Assembly: GCF_000411255.1 (NCBI RefSeq)
Contig: NZ_KE150412.1
Coordinates: 2,216,300 to 2,280,299 of the forward strand
Length of the DNA stretch: 64,000 bases
From: Paenibacillus sp. HGH0039
Lineage (GTDB): Bacteria; Bacillota; Bacilli; Paenibacillales; NBRC-103111
Direction: 5' to 3'
Shown one piece after another: positions 8,240-16,640 of this stretch (its first letter is position 1; every line of letters starts with the position of its first letter). Below the pieces are notes generated by a model. The model saw nothing but the letters and a program-made list of their open reading frames with translations. It was not told where the DNA came from and ran no database searches. A program made the position numbers and the translations under genes.

Positions 8240-8320
8240 CTTTCGTTCTATTCCAACAGCTAAATCGTCTGTTTGCTTGTCGATTTTTCTTTTATCGATA
8301 ATGATTAGGGCCGTAAACCG

Positions 8321-9643
8321 TTAAACGTTCGAATGTTCGGCAGCGGGAAAGAAATTAGGCAGATAGGCGCGGTTCTGCTCCAGCATTTCGTCCAGCATCT
8401 TTTCGGCCGTATTGACCGAGGAAATGAGCGGATGATGAGCAAGCGCCTGGAGGGCGATACTTCTGTCTCCCGTAACGGCCGCCTCGATCGCAAGGATTTC
8501 ATACGTTTTCACGGCATGGATCAGGCCTTTGACAGCCTCCGGCACGCGTGTCACCGAAAGCGGGATCGGTCCCTGCCGGGTCACGACACAGTTCACCTCG
8601 ATACTCGACTCCTTCGGAAGGAAATCCAGAATGCCGTCGTTGCGCACGTTCAAGGTCTGAATATCCCTTGAGTCGTTGTAAAGGGAGCACATCAGGTTAA
8701 CCGCCGCTTCGGAATAGTAAGCTCCGCCGCGCTTCTCCAGCTGCTTCGGCTTCTCCGCCAGATCCGGGTCCTTATAGAGCTCGAAAAGCTCGTCTTCGAC
8801 CCGCTTGACGACCTCGGCGCGCGTGCCGTCCTTCTTCGACGCCTCGATCTGTTCCTCCAGCATTTCATCCTTCAGGTAGAAATACTTGAGATAGTAGGAG
8901 GGCACCGCGCCCAGACCGCGGATAAAGCTTGCGTTCCATTCCATCTGAGGCACGTTCTTGGCAGAATATCCGCTGCCGCTGCCGACGAGTTCTTCCAGCT
9001 TCGACTCCCCGTCCACGGTGATCTGCGTGATCCAGTGAAGGTGATTGAGACCGACGAACTCGGTATAAATGCTCGACGCCGGAACGTCGTATTCTTTCAT
9101 CAGCCATTTGTGCATGCCGATGGGAGCGTTGCACAGGCCGATCGATTTGATGGAGCTGTGCTTGGAGATAGCTTCCGTTACCATGCCGGCCGGATTCGTA
9201 AAGTTGAGCAGCCAAGCGTCCGGACACAGTTCTTCCATGTCGCGGCAGATGTCGAGCAGGACCGGTATTGTCCGGAACGCCTTCATCATGCCTCCCGGCC
9301 CCGTCGTTTCCTGGCCGATGACGCCGTATTTCAGCGGGATGGACTCATCCCAGGCGCGGGCTTCCAGCATGCCGACACGCATTTGCGTGGAGACGAAGTC
9401 TGCCCCCGGCAGAGCTTCCCGGCGGTCCAGCGTCAGATGAACCTGGATCGGCAGGCCGGATTTTTCGACCATGCGCTTCGCCAGGCTGCCGACGATGTTC
9501 AACTTCCATTCACCCTGCGGAATGTCGACGAGCCAAATTTCACGAATCGGCAGCTTGTCGTAATTCAGAATAAATCCTTCTACGATTTCCGGTGTATAAG
9601 AGGAACCTCCACCGATGACGACGATTTTCAAGCTTTTGTCCAT
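8321..9643 (-). CDS. Glycoside hydrolase family 4 (6-phospho-beta-glucosidase type)
   Basis: GH4 enzymes use NAD+ and a divalent metal to split phosphorylated or plain glycosides by a redox elimination mechanism. The NAD-binding N-terminus VVIGGGSSYTPE (about residues 8-19) is visible. So are TNPAGMVTEA, the metal-site Cys171 in GLCNAPIG and His201 in VGLNHLHW. At 440 residues it has the family length and looks closest to the LicH/CelF 6-phospho-beta-glucosidase branch. The ATG at 9643 with GGGGAGTG was preferred over a GTG three codons earlier. It is the last gene of an operon with an ABC importer and a BadF-type kinase and no PTS genes, so its phosphorylated substrate would have to come from the kinase. 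Confidence 0.88.
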   Translation of the reverse strand: MDKSLKIVVIGGGSSYTPEIVEGFILNYDKLPIREIWLVDIPQGEWKLNIVGSLAKRMVEKSGLPIQVHLTLDRREALPGADFVSTQMRVGMLEARAWDESIPLKYGVIGQETTGPGGMMKAFRTIPVLLDICRDMEELCPDAWLLNFTNPAGMVTEAISKHSSIKSIGLCNAPIGMHKWLMKEYDVPASSIYTEFVGLNHLHWITQITVDGESKLEELVGSGSGYSAKNVPQMEWNASFIRGLGAVPSYYLKYFYLKDEMLEEQIEASKKDGTRAEVVKRVEDELFELYKDPDLAEKPKQLEKRGGAYYSEAAVNLMCSLYNDSRDIQTLNVRNDGILDFLPKESSIEVNCVVTRQGPIPLSVTRVPEAVKGLIHAVKTYEILAIEAAVTGDRSIALQALAHHPLISSVNTAEKMLDEMLEQNRAYLPNFFPAAEHSNV

Positions 9644-9665
9644 CTCTCTCACTCCCCGATTTGGT

Positions 9666-10628
9666 TTACATTTTTAACTGCTTCAGTTTCTCGCTCACTT
9701 CTTCGCTGACCGTCAAGCCGCCGCGTTCCATCGCAAGCAGCACGGAGCCCACTACCGGCTCGGCGTCCAGCCGGCGGATCGTGCTTGCCGGAGCCGCTTT
9801 CTTCGCCGCGTCTACGATATACTTCTCGACGTAGTCGCCGTTTCCGCGCATCAGCACGCTGCCGGCGAGTACGACATCGAACTCCTCTTCGGCCATGCCG
9901 AGCTTGTTCACGATCGCCTTGACCGAGAGGCCGATTTCCTCGCCCTGCTCCTTCAGAATATCGCGTGCAACCTGATCTCCCTGGCCTGCGGCCGTGAAAA
10001 GCAGTTTCGCGAGCTCCAGCGGAACGGACTTGTTATGGTCGAGAAACTCGTGGAACATGTCTCCGACCGTCTCGTAGCCGAGCAGCTCCAGAACCAGGCC
10101 CGTCAGCAGGGTCTGCTCTCCCCGTCCGTCCCAGGCGCGGACGACCGAGCGGAACGCTTCGACGGCAAGGCCGCCCCCGCCGCCGAAGTCGCCGAATGTG
10201 TAGGTGAAGCCGCCGCACTGGTAGGCTTCGCCCTGCCGGTTCATGCCCGAGCAGTTCACGCCGCTGCCGCAGATGGCGACGACGCCGTAAGGCTTCGTGG
10301 TGCCCGCCCGCATGGCGACGATGGTATCGCAGGCGAGATCCCAGTTCGCGAAGCCGATCGGCTCCAGAAGCTTCCGCAGGATGCGGAAGTCGATCTCGCG
10401 GTCCGCCCCCGCCAGCCCGAAGTAAGCGAAAGCGATATCCGCTTTCGTCAGGCCCGCTTCGCGAAGCGCCTCGTCCACGGCGCCCCCGATGCTCGCGGCC
10501 GCCCGATCGTGATGAATTTGATGATTCCCCATACCGCTTCTGCCGGTGCCGACCACCCGTCCGGTTTCATCGGCGATAACCGCATAGGTTTTGCTGCCGC
10601 CTGCATCCATGCCCAAATAATAGTTCAC
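9666..10628 (-). CDS. BadF/BadG-type ATPase, N-acetylglucosamine kinase-like
   Basis: A 320-residue sugar kinase of the ASKHA fold. The phosphate-1 loop GMDAGGSKT (residues 6-14), the FGLAGADRE segment and the adenosine-side VVLAGSVLMRG are visible. The region CGSGVNCSGMNRQGE followed by FGDFGGGGG is characteristic of the BadF/N-acetylglucosamine kinase branch. It probably phosphorylates a hexosamine or its disaccharide after ABC import, preparing it for the GH4 enzyme encoded 23 nt downstream of its stop. Translation starts at GTG behind GGGAGATGGAG. The kinase fold is secure; the sugar is inferred from context. Confidence 0.85.
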   Translation of the reverse strand: MNYYLGMDAGGSKTYAVIADETGRVVGTGRSGMGNHQIHHDRAAASIGGAVDEALREAGLTKADIAFAYFGLAGADREIDFRILRKLLEPIGFANWDLACDTIVAMRAGTTKPYGVVAICGSGVNCSGMNRQGEAYQCGGFTYTFGDFGGGGGLAVEAFRSVVRAWDGRGEQTLLTGLVLELLGYETVGDMFHEFLDHNKSVPLELAKLLFTAAGQGDQVARDILKEQGEEIGLSVKAIVNKLGMAEEEFDVVLAGSVLMRGNGDYVEKYIVDAAKKAAPASTIRRLDAEPVVGSVLLAMERGGLTVSEEVSEKLKQLKM

Positions 10629-10681
10629 AGTTCTCCATCTCCCGTTCCATGCAATTGTTCTCCTATTTCACAGCTCCTATT

Positions 10682-11710
10682 TTATCTGTCTATTTCGAGT
10701 GTTCTGCCGTCCGGAGACGCCGTGGATTCGCGCACGATCAATTTCGGCTCCAGCTTCACCGAAGCATTCCGTTTCTGCGTGCCGTTCACGATCTTCAGCA
10801 GCAGCTTCACCGCTTCCTGCGCCATCCCCTCGGAGGGCTGACAGACTGTCGTCAGCCGGGGATGAATCGCCGACGAGAAGGCTTGGTCATCGTAGCCGAT
10901 GACGGAAAGATCGCGCGGCACGTGAAGTCCCGCATCGCGGAAGGCCTCGATCACGCCCAGCGCGATGAAATCGTCGGCGGCGAATACGGCCGTCGGCCTC
11001 TCGCCCTCCGCCAGCCAGCTCTTGGCGATGTCAAAGCCGCTTCGGATATCGAAATCCGAATCCACCAAAAGAAACGGGGGATGCCCCGCTTCCGCCATGG
11101 CATCGATATAGCCCCGTTTCCGCTCCCTGGCGCTCCGGTAGAGCTCGGGACCCGCGATATGCGCGATTTTGGTATGCCCGAGACTCAGCAGGTGACGCGT
11201 CGCCTCCAAACCGCCCATATAGTTATCGACGTTAACGACCGAGGCGCTCATGTCTTCCTGCTGGTTATCCACCAGTACAAATGGGATCTTTTTCCTTTTC
11301 AACTCCAGGACGTCGTTTTCCTCCTTAAGAGGGGAAAGTACGATAATTCCGTCCACCCTGTCTTCCTGGTACAGAAAGTTGCTGCCCTCTCCCCAGTCGG
11401 AATCACTCGTGTCCGGTCCGATGGACAGGGCCAGGAAATAGCCGTGCTCCTTCAGCGCATCGTTCACGCACTTGACGATTCCGTCGAACAGGGAATCCTG
11501 CAAAGTCGTAAGCGTAAGGCCGATTACGCCCGTCTTCCCTCTGGCTAAACTCCTTGCGGCCGAATTGGGCCGGTAATCGAGCTCCTTGATAGCCTGGCGC
11601 ACTTTCTGCCGGTTGTTTTCCCTCACCGTAGGCGAGTCGTTCAGAACGCGGGAGACGGTGACCACCGATACTCCCGCTCTTTTTGCAACGTCAAATATGC
11701 TTATTTTCAT
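10682..11710 (-). CDS. LacI-family transcriptional regulator
   Basis: A 342-residue repressor with the LacI helix-turn-helix and hinge helix at the N-terminus: IFDVAKRAGVSVVTVSRVLN, then RPNSAARSLARGKTGVIGL. A periplasmic-binding-protein-like sensor domain follows (DGIIVLSPL, VNVDNYMGG, GYDDQAFSSAIHPRLTTV). The ATG at 11710 has GGGAG 11 nt upstream; the frame is open a little further but lacks a better start. It lies inside the sugar operon between the binding protein and the kinase, so it probably senses an intermediate and autoregulates. Likely operators are the CG-centred palindromes near the first permease gene. Confidence 0.93.
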   Translation of the reverse strand: MKISIFDVAKRAGVSVVTVSRVLNDSPTVRENNRQKVRQAIKELDYRPNSAARSLARGKTGVIGLTLTTLQDSLFDGIVKCVNDALKEHGYFLALSIGPDTSDSDWGEGSNFLYQEDRVDGIIVLSPLKEENDVLELKRKKIPFVLVDNQQEDMSASVVNVDNYMGGLEATRHLLSLGHTKIAHIAGPELYRSARERKRGYIDAMAEAGHPPFLLVDSDFDIRSGFDIAKSWLAEGERPTAVFAADDFIALGVIEAFRDAGLHVPRDLSVIGYDDQAFSSAIHPRLTTVCQPSEGMAQEAVKLLLKIVNGTQKRNASVKLEPKLIVRESTASPDGRTLEIDR

Positions 11711-11773
11711 CCAATCGAACTCCCAACGTCGGAATCCCACCATGCAGCGGGGCTGGTCAAGAGTCCGACTGTG

Positions 11774-13153
11774 TTATTTTTTCTGCCTTTTCGCCAAAAC
11801 GTCGTTGATGTGCTTCTCAAGATCCGGCATGACTTCGTCGACCGATTTTTTGCCGTTCTCGATCGGCTCCATTTCGTTTTTGATGATCGTGTTAAGCTCC
11901 GCGTAGCCCGGGATCATATGGTTCCACGATTCCACGCCGTACTTCAGGCCGCCTTCGTACACGTTCTTGAGATCTTTCGGATCGATATTCTGGAAGTAGC
12001 TGAAATACTTCTCGCCTGCTTGCGAATTCGCCGGCGGCGTGCCTCCGCTGAGTTCGACCGCTTTCTCCTGCGTTTCCTTGGAAAGCTGGAATTTAATCCA
12101 CTCCAGCGCTTCTTTCGGATGCTTCGAGTCTTTGAGGATGAACAGGGGATCGACGAACAGCACGTCTCTCGCCTTCTCGTTCTTCCCGGCCGGGACGGCG
12201 GCTACGCCGACTTTAAAGCCGAAATCGTTGGAACCGGCGAGAAGCCAGGCACCGCCCACGGACATCGCGACTTTGCCTGCGGCAAACGGGTCTCCTCCTT
12301 CGCCCGCGACAGCTTTGGTCGTAACGGGATCGATCATGCTTTTGTCTTTGTGCATCATATCGAACAGCGTCCGGTAAGCGTCCTTCACTTCGGGCGAATT
12401 GAATTTGGAAACCTCCGGGTTGCCCCCGTTCTTCGTAAACGTTTCTTCCGGATACGTGCTGGCGCCGAAATAAAGCGGTCTCATATCTCTCTCGGACCAG
12501 CCCCAATCGATGCCGTACTGGGTATCGTTCAGGTTTTTGGATATTTTGGTCAGCTTCTTGGCATATTCCTGCATCTTCTCGAACGTCCACGATTTGTCTT
12601 CATAATCGGACGGAGGGTACGGAATTCCTGCCTTGTCAAACATATCCTTATTATATACGAGAACAGATACGTAACTATAGACAGGAATTCCATAAGTTTT
12701 GCCATTGACTTTGTAGATATCCATCAAATGATCCGAAATTCCATAGTCGGAAGGTTTGAAGCTGTCTTCTTTCAGAAGATCGGTTATGTCGCGGACCAAG
12801 CCTTTGTTGTAATATTCCGCGAAGCCCGCATCGCCCCAGTGGGAAGTGACGTCCGGCGAATTGCCGGCGGCTACCATGCTCTGCAGCTTCGATTCAAATT
12901 GCTCGTAAGGCGCTTTTACAACCTTGACCTTGATGTTGGGGAACTTCTTCTCGAATTCCGGAATGAGCTGCTCCACGTAGGCTTTGTCCGGCGCGTCCTG
13001 GGTGTAGTGGGTAATCGTTACGGTTTCTCCCGACTTGCCGGAACCGCCCGTTCCCTCGGTCTTCTTGTCTCCCCCGGAGCAGCCCGCCAGCGTTACCGAC
13101 GCCGCCAATACGGCAGCGAGCGTCATATGATACGGTTTTCTAGTCATCCACAT
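11774..13153 (-). CDS. Sugar ABC transporter substrate-binding lipoprotein
   Basis: A 459-residue family 1 (MalE-type) binding protein that captures an oligosaccharide outside the membrane. The signal peptide ends in the lipobox LAGC, then a Gly/Lys/Ser linker. Typical family segments are VTITHYTQDAPD, IPEFEKKFPNIKVKVV, PDVTSHWGD, YGIPVYSYVSVLVYNKDMF and FAAGKVAMSVGGAWLL. The ATG follows AGGAGG about 10 nt away; a second ATG two codons later is possible. It is the third gene of the operon, directly after the two permeases. No ATPase is encoded, so a shared MsmK/MsiK-like ATPase elsewhere is implied. The substrate is unknown, with chito- or gluco-oligosaccharide suggested by neighbours. Confidence 0.93.
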   Translation of the reverse strand: MWMTRKPYHMTLAAVLAASVTLAGCSGGDKKTEGTGGSGKSGETVTITHYTQDAPDKAYVEQLIPEFEKKFPNIKVKVVKAPYEQFESKLQSMVAAGNSPDVTSHWGDAGFAEYYNKGLVRDITDLLKEDSFKPSDYGISDHLMDIYKVNGKTYGIPVYSYVSVLVYNKDMFDKAGIPYPPSDYEDKSWTFEKMQEYAKKLTKISKNLNDTQYGIDWGWSERDMRPLYFGASTYPEETFTKNGGNPEVSKFNSPEVKDAYRTLFDMMHKDKSMIDPVTTKAVAGEGGDPFAAGKVAMSVGGAWLLAGSNDFGFKVGVAAVPAGKNEKARDVLFVDPLFILKDSKHPKEALEWIKFQLSKETQEKAVELSGGTPPANSQAGEKYFSYFQNIDPKDLKNVYEGGLKYGVESWNHMIPGYAELNTIIKNEMEPIENGKKSVDEVMPDLEKHINDVLAKRQKK

Positions 13154-13184
13154 TTAAGGTAGACCTCCTTATTGTTTCCCTCTC

Positions 13185-14069
13185 TTATTTCACACCCGTC
13201 AGCACGATGCTCTGTACGAAATAGCGCTGCGCGACGGAGAATAAAACCAGAATCGGTACCAGCGCCAGCAGAGATGCGGCCATAACGACGTTCCAGGAAG
13301 GAGGGCGCGTGGTCGAGGACACCATGCCGGCCATACCGATCGGCAGAGTGAACTTCTCGGTCGAGTTCAGATAAAGCACCTGCCCGAGCAGGTCGTTCCA
13401 GCTCCAGATGAAGGAGAAGATGGCGACGGTCGCCAGGGCCGGGCCCGACAGCGGAAGGGCGATGCTCCACCACTGGCGGAGCTCCGAGCAGCCGTCGACT
13501 TTGGCCGCTTCGAAAAGCTCGTTGCTCAGGGAGGTATAGAACTGCCTGAGCAGGAATATAAAATAGGCGGAGCCTAGAAAGGCCGGAACGATCAGCGGCA
13601 GGAACGTATCGATCCAGCCGAGTTCCTTGAACAGGATGAACTGCGGGATCATGACGGCCGGGTAAGGCAGCATCATCGTGGCCAGCAGAAAAGCGAACAG
13701 GGCGTCCTTGCCCTTCGCCCGGTACCGCGAAAAACCGTAGGCGACCAGAGCGGAGGAAAGCACCGTGCCGATCACCGTCATAATGCCGATGAGCAGGCTG
13801 TTCTGATACCAGTTGAGAAAATCGAGCTCGAACAATTTCTTGAAGTTTTCCGTCACGAATTTATCCGGCAGGATCGTCGGCGGGAATCTCAGCGATTCCG
13901 CCCGCGTTTTGAAAGCCGTGGACAGCATGTGAACCGACGGCAGAATCATCAAGACCGACAGGACGATCAGCATGGCGAAGACGAACCAGTCGAACCATGT
14001 TCTGCGCCCAGCCTTCAGCCTGGAAGGTTTATAGGCCCTCGCGGGCTGTGTAGGAACCGCGCTGCTCAA
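13185..14069 (-). CDS. Carbohydrate ABC transporter permease (MalG type)
   Basis: A 294-residue inner-membrane permease with six predicted transmembrane segments. The EAA loop EAAKVDGCSELRQWWSIALPL (residues about 190-210) contacts the ATPase. The N-terminal basic stretch and the C-terminal RYFVQSIVLTGVK ending are typical of MalG-like partners. Translation starts with TTG in a TTGA overlap with the stop of the upstream permease, behind GGGGGAG, so the two subunits are coupled. It pairs with the MalF-type gene and the binding protein of the same operon. Identification is secure; the substrate is not defined. Confidence 0.94.
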   Translation of the reverse strand: MSSAVPTQPARAYKPSRLKAGRRTWFDWFVFAMLIVLSVLMILPSVHMLSTAFKTRAESLRFPPTILPDKFVTENFKKLFELDFLNWYQNSLLIGIMTVIGTVLSSALVAYGFSRYRAKGKDALFAFLLATMMLPYPAVMIPQFILFKELGWIDTFLPLIVPAFLGSAYFIFLLRQFYTSLSNELFEAAKVDGCSELRQWWSIALPLSGPALATVAIFSFIWSWNDLLGQVLYLNSTEKFTLPIGMAGMVSSTTRPPSWNVVMAASLLALVPILVLFSVAQRYFVQSIVLTGVK

Positions 14070-14959
14070 ACTCCGTCTCCCCCTTCGTAATGAACGAATC
14101 GTTTAGAGCCTTTCATAATAAGCAGGGCAAGGACCATGACGACGATCAGCAGCAGCCAGGCCATCGCGGAAGCATAGCCCATTTTGAAATTCTTGAAGGC
14201 GTTCTGATACAGGTAATACACGTAGAACATCGTCGAATAGTTCGGTCCGCCCTTGGTCATGATGAACGCTTGGGTAAAGACCTGGAAAGACTCGATCAGA
14301 CCCATAATCAGCTGAAAAAGGAACACGGGCGAGATCATCGGCAGCGTAATGTGCCAGAACGAGCGGAGGCGCGTTACGCCGTCCAGTTCGGCCGCTTCGT
14401 ACAGACTTGGCGGCACGCTTTGCAGACCGGCCAGGAAGATGACCATTCCCCCGCCTACCGTCCACAGCGACATGAGCACGAGAGCGAAGATGGCCCACTT
14501 CTCGTCAAACAGCCAAAGCGGCCCGGGCAGCCCCAGCAGGCTGAGCCCCTGATTAAGAAGCCCGCTCTGCGGATTGAAAATCCACATCCAGATCAGAGCC
14601 ATGGCCACACCCGATATCATGCTCGGGAAATACATGACCGTCCGGAAAAAACCTTTGAACGGGATCTTCTGATTGAGCAGGAGCGCGAAAAGAAGCGAAA
14701 GCCCGAGCTGGATCGGAACGCTCAGCAGCGTATATCGCACGGTAGCCCAGATGGAAATCCAGAAGATATCATCGTGGAACAAATCGACGTAGTTCTGAAA
14801 ACCGACCCATTTCGGGGGATTTACGATGTCATACTCGGTAAAACTGTAGTAAGCTGATGATACGATGGGATACAGGGCGAACAGAACAGCTCCGATCAGC
14901 CAGGGTGAAATGAAGATGTAAAACCAGAGCGTTTGGTGCCTTGCCGTTTTGGTTCTCAT
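14066..14959 (-). CDS. Carbohydrate ABC transporter permease (MalF type)
   Basis: A 297-residue permease and the first gene of the sugar operon. Six hydrophobic segments are visible, starting with LWFYIFISPWLIGAVLFALY. The EAA motif is EAAELDGVTRLRSFWHITLPM (about residues 195-215). The family-typical YYSFTEYDIVNPPKWVGFQNY lies after the first helix. The ATG has GGAAGGAAGG upstream, with an operator-like palindrome at 14980-14993 immediately before it. A long leader of about 190 nt separates it from the promoter at 15160-15188. Confidence 0.94.
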   Translation of the reverse strand: MRTKTARHQTLWFYIFISPWLIGAVLFALYPIVSSAYYSFTEYDIVNPPKWVGFQNYVDLFHDDIFWISIWATVRYTLLSVPIQLGLSLLFALLLNQKIPFKGFFRTVMYFPSMISGVAMALIWMWIFNPQSGLLNQGLSLLGLPGPLWLFDEKWAIFALVLMSLWTVGGGMVIFLAGLQSVPPSLYEAAELDGVTRLRSFWHITLPMISPVFLFQLIMGLIESFQVFTQAFIMTKGGPNYSTMFYVYYLYQNAFKNFKMGYASAMAWLLLIVVMVLALLIMKGSKRFVHYEGGDGV

Positions 14960-14979
14960 GGCATCCTTCCTTCCGAAAG

Positions 14980-14993
14980 TTAAAACGCTTTAA
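14980..14993. promoter_or_regulatory. Operator-like palindrome at the sugar operon start
   Basis: TTAAAACGCTTTAA is a near-palindrome centred on CG, the usual LacI-family symmetry. It lies 20 nt upstream of the first permease start codon, within the 5' leader. Confidence 0.45.
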
Positions 14994-15159
14994 TTTTAGT
15001 CCAAAAATAAAAGGCATGATTTCCATCTAAACCGATTCGGATTTCTGGATATTATGCCCATTTTTCAGCCTAAAACCTCGTAAACCACTTCAAATTCCTT
15101 TTCTGTCATCCGTGTCAGCTTGTTCTCAAAAATTAAAAGGGTTTAACTTTTATAAATTT

Positions 15160-15188
15160 AAGATAAACGCTTTCATGCCGGGTGTCAA
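15160..15188 (-). promoter_or_regulatory. Sugar operon promoter with operator/cre in the spacer
   Basis: On the minus strand TTGACA (15183-15188), a 17-nt spacer and TATCTT (15160-15165) form a near-consensus sigma-A promoter. The spacer and -10 contain TGAAAGCGTTTATC, a CG-centred LacI/CcpA-type site that would block polymerase when occupied. Confidence 0.75.
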
Positions 15189-15215
15189 TCCCTTATTTGC
15201 TTTTGCAAGCAAAAA

Positions 15216-15230
15216 TGTATAGCGCTTACA
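15216..15230. promoter_or_regulatory. Upstream LacI/cre-type palindrome
   Basis: TGTATAGCGCTTACA has matching TGTA/TACA ends and an AGCGCT centre. It lies about 30 bp upstream of the -35 box and could serve as an auxiliary operator for looping repression. Confidence 0.45.
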
Positions 15231-15376
15231 AATCATAAGGCAAGGAAAACGTTGTCCTTTCCGGTTCTTCTAAACCTCCCCCCCGTCTTCTTCACATCTT
15301 CCCGGCGCCTTCTTGCAGAAAATTTCTGATAATAACTCCGGTTTCCGGTCATTCTTAATAAAAGGAGGTGAAAAAA

Positions 15377-15565
15377 ATGCCACAGCAGGAAAAACGACAT
15401 CTGCACGAACTGAGTTCACTGGACGCTTCCGCCTGGGATGAAGAAGAATTATCTTATCACCATTCGGTGATGAGCGAGCTGTCTCCCTGGCTCAACGCAC
15501 AGGGTACGGCTATACACGCGCAGGTCATCCGGGAGATTGAAAGAAGGCGGGAGAATACGGTCTAA
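15377..15565 (+). CDS. Small conserved protein of unknown function
   Basis: A 62-residue acidic/basic soluble protein rich in Glu and His (HLHELSSLDASAWDEEELSYHH; C-terminal REIERRRENTV). A textbook AAAGGAGGTG lies 6 nt before the ATG at 15377, which makes expression likely and is why this start was preferred over a GTG inside the ribosome binding site. Two amphipathic helices are likely. I do not recognise a family. It stands alone between the sugar operon and sodA, on the plus strand, and its stop is followed directly by the sodA promoter. Confidence 0.7.
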   Translation: MPQQEKRHLHELSSLDASAWDEEELSYHHSVMSELSPWLNAQGTAIHAQVIREIERRRENTV

Positions 15566-15587
15566 CCGACTTAATATACATAAATGT

Positions 15588-15617
15588 TGATTTACTATCA
15601 AAAATCGTCTTATAATA
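15588..15617 (+). promoter_or_regulatory. sodA promoter
   Basis: TTGATT (15588-15593) and TATAAT (15612-15617) are separated by 18 nt, 43 nt upstream of the sodA start codon. Confidence 0.7.
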
Positions 15618-15659
15618 AACAGGTAAGTGTTAACATATCGCTTAGGAGGTATTCAAATC

Positions 15660-16274
15660 ATGGCACATCAATTACCGGCTCTACCTTATCCGAATAACGC
15701 ACTGGAACCGCACATCGACGCAACAACGATGGAAATTCACCACGACCGTCATCACAACACATACGTAACGAACCTGAACGCTGCACTTGAAGGCCATGCC
15801 GACCTTCAGAACAAATCCCTGGAAGACCTGATCAGCGATCTGAACAGCATTCCGGAAGCGATCCGCACTGCAGTACGCAACAACGGCGGCGGACACGCCA
15901 ACCACTCCCTCTTCTGGGAAACCATCGCTCCTAACGCCGGCGGTCAGCCTACCGGCGCTTTGGCTCAAGCTATCGACAGCGAGCTGGGCGGTTTCGATAA
16001 ATTCAAAGAAGATTTCGCCAAAGCGGCTACTACCCGTTTCGGCAGCGGCTGGGCATGGCTTGCGCTCGGTAAAGACGGCCAACTGAAAGTATACAGCCTT
16101 CCTAACCAGGACAGCCCGCTCTTCGAAGGCGACACTCCGCTTCTCGGACTGGACGTATGGGAGCACGCTTACTACCTGAAATACCAAAACAAACGCCCGG
16201 ACTACATCTCCGCTTTCTGGAACGTTGTTAACTGGGATGCCGTTAACAAGCGTTACGAAGCCGCTAAGAAATAA
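15660..16274 (+). CDS. sodA: Superoxide dismutase, Mn/Fe type
   Basis: This enzyme dismutates superoxide to oxygen and peroxide in the cytoplasm. The 204-residue length is standard. The four metal ligands are in the expected motifs: the His of [13 protein letters not shown], the His of GHANHSLFW, and the Asp and His of [18 protein letters not shown] is the family signature. The N-terminus [20 protein letters not shown] matches Bacillus-type MnSOD. The ATG has TAGGAGGT upstream. A consensus promoter and a strong terminator make it a monocistronic unit. The choice of Mn over Fe is inferred from the family branch. Confidence 0.97.
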   Translation: MAHQLPALPYPNNALEPHIDATTMEIHHDRHHNTYVTNLNAALEGHADLQNKSLEDLISDLNSIPEAIRTAVRNNGGGHANHSLFWETIAPNAGGQPTGALAQAIDSELGGFDKFKEDFAKAATTRFGSGWAWLALGKDGQLKVYSLPNQDSPLFEGDTPLLGLDVWEHAYYLKYQNKRPDYISAFWNVVNWDAVNKRYEAAKK

Positions 16275-16289
16275 TTCCGGTATACGCAA

Positions 16290-16332
16290 GACGCCCTCCC
16301 GGGCGATAAGCCTGGGAGGGCGTCTTTTTTTA
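16290..16332 (+). terminator. sodA terminator
   Basis: A GC-rich 13-15 bp stem starting ACGCCCTCCC and closing GGGAGGGCGT is followed by TCTTTTTTT. Confidence 0.92.
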
Positions 16333-16640
16333 TATGGGGCTGTATGTGTCTAGAAGAATGTGTTTATGGAATTGTGTTTTAAAAGGCATCAAGAATCTGC
16401 CCTTTCCGGTGCGGTACACGTTCTTCGTGCTTGCTTGCTCGCTCGCTCGGGAGCGGGACATACGGTGCAAGGGAGAACCGGCTGCCGGCCAGCGTGACCC
16501 TTCCGAACAGATCCAGCAGCAAACGGGACGCCTAGCTAACGACCGAGGCGCTGAAGGACCTGCGAAGGAACGGTTCAGAGCCCTTGTCGCGCTTTACTTC
16601 CCGGTGATGCGCGTTTAGACGGCATCCGGGGCGGCCGGGT
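16333..16640. other. Intergenic stretch, nothing recognised
   Basis: It lies between the converging sodA and mutY genes. One short open frame is present, but it lacks a ribosome binding site and its composition is not protein-like. Confidence 0.5.

Larger units (their letters stand above)
7939..8320. other. Intergenic stretch with cre-like sites and a terminator
   Basis: It separates the GNAT gene from the end of the sugar operon. It holds two adjacent cre-like boxes (8051-8078) and the sugar operon terminator (8211-8239). No credible gene was seen. Confidence 0.6.
14960..15376. other. Control region between the sugar operon and the small conserved gene
   Basis: A non-coding interval holding the minus-strand promoter and several operator-like palindromes of the sugar operon. 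It also holds the AAAGGAGGTG site of the small plus-strand gene. No further gene seen. Confidence 0.7.

Noticed and set aside
16334..16618. 94-codon plus-strand frame after sodA
   Set aside because: It begins within the sodA terminator tail without a ribosome binding site, and its composition is not protein-like.
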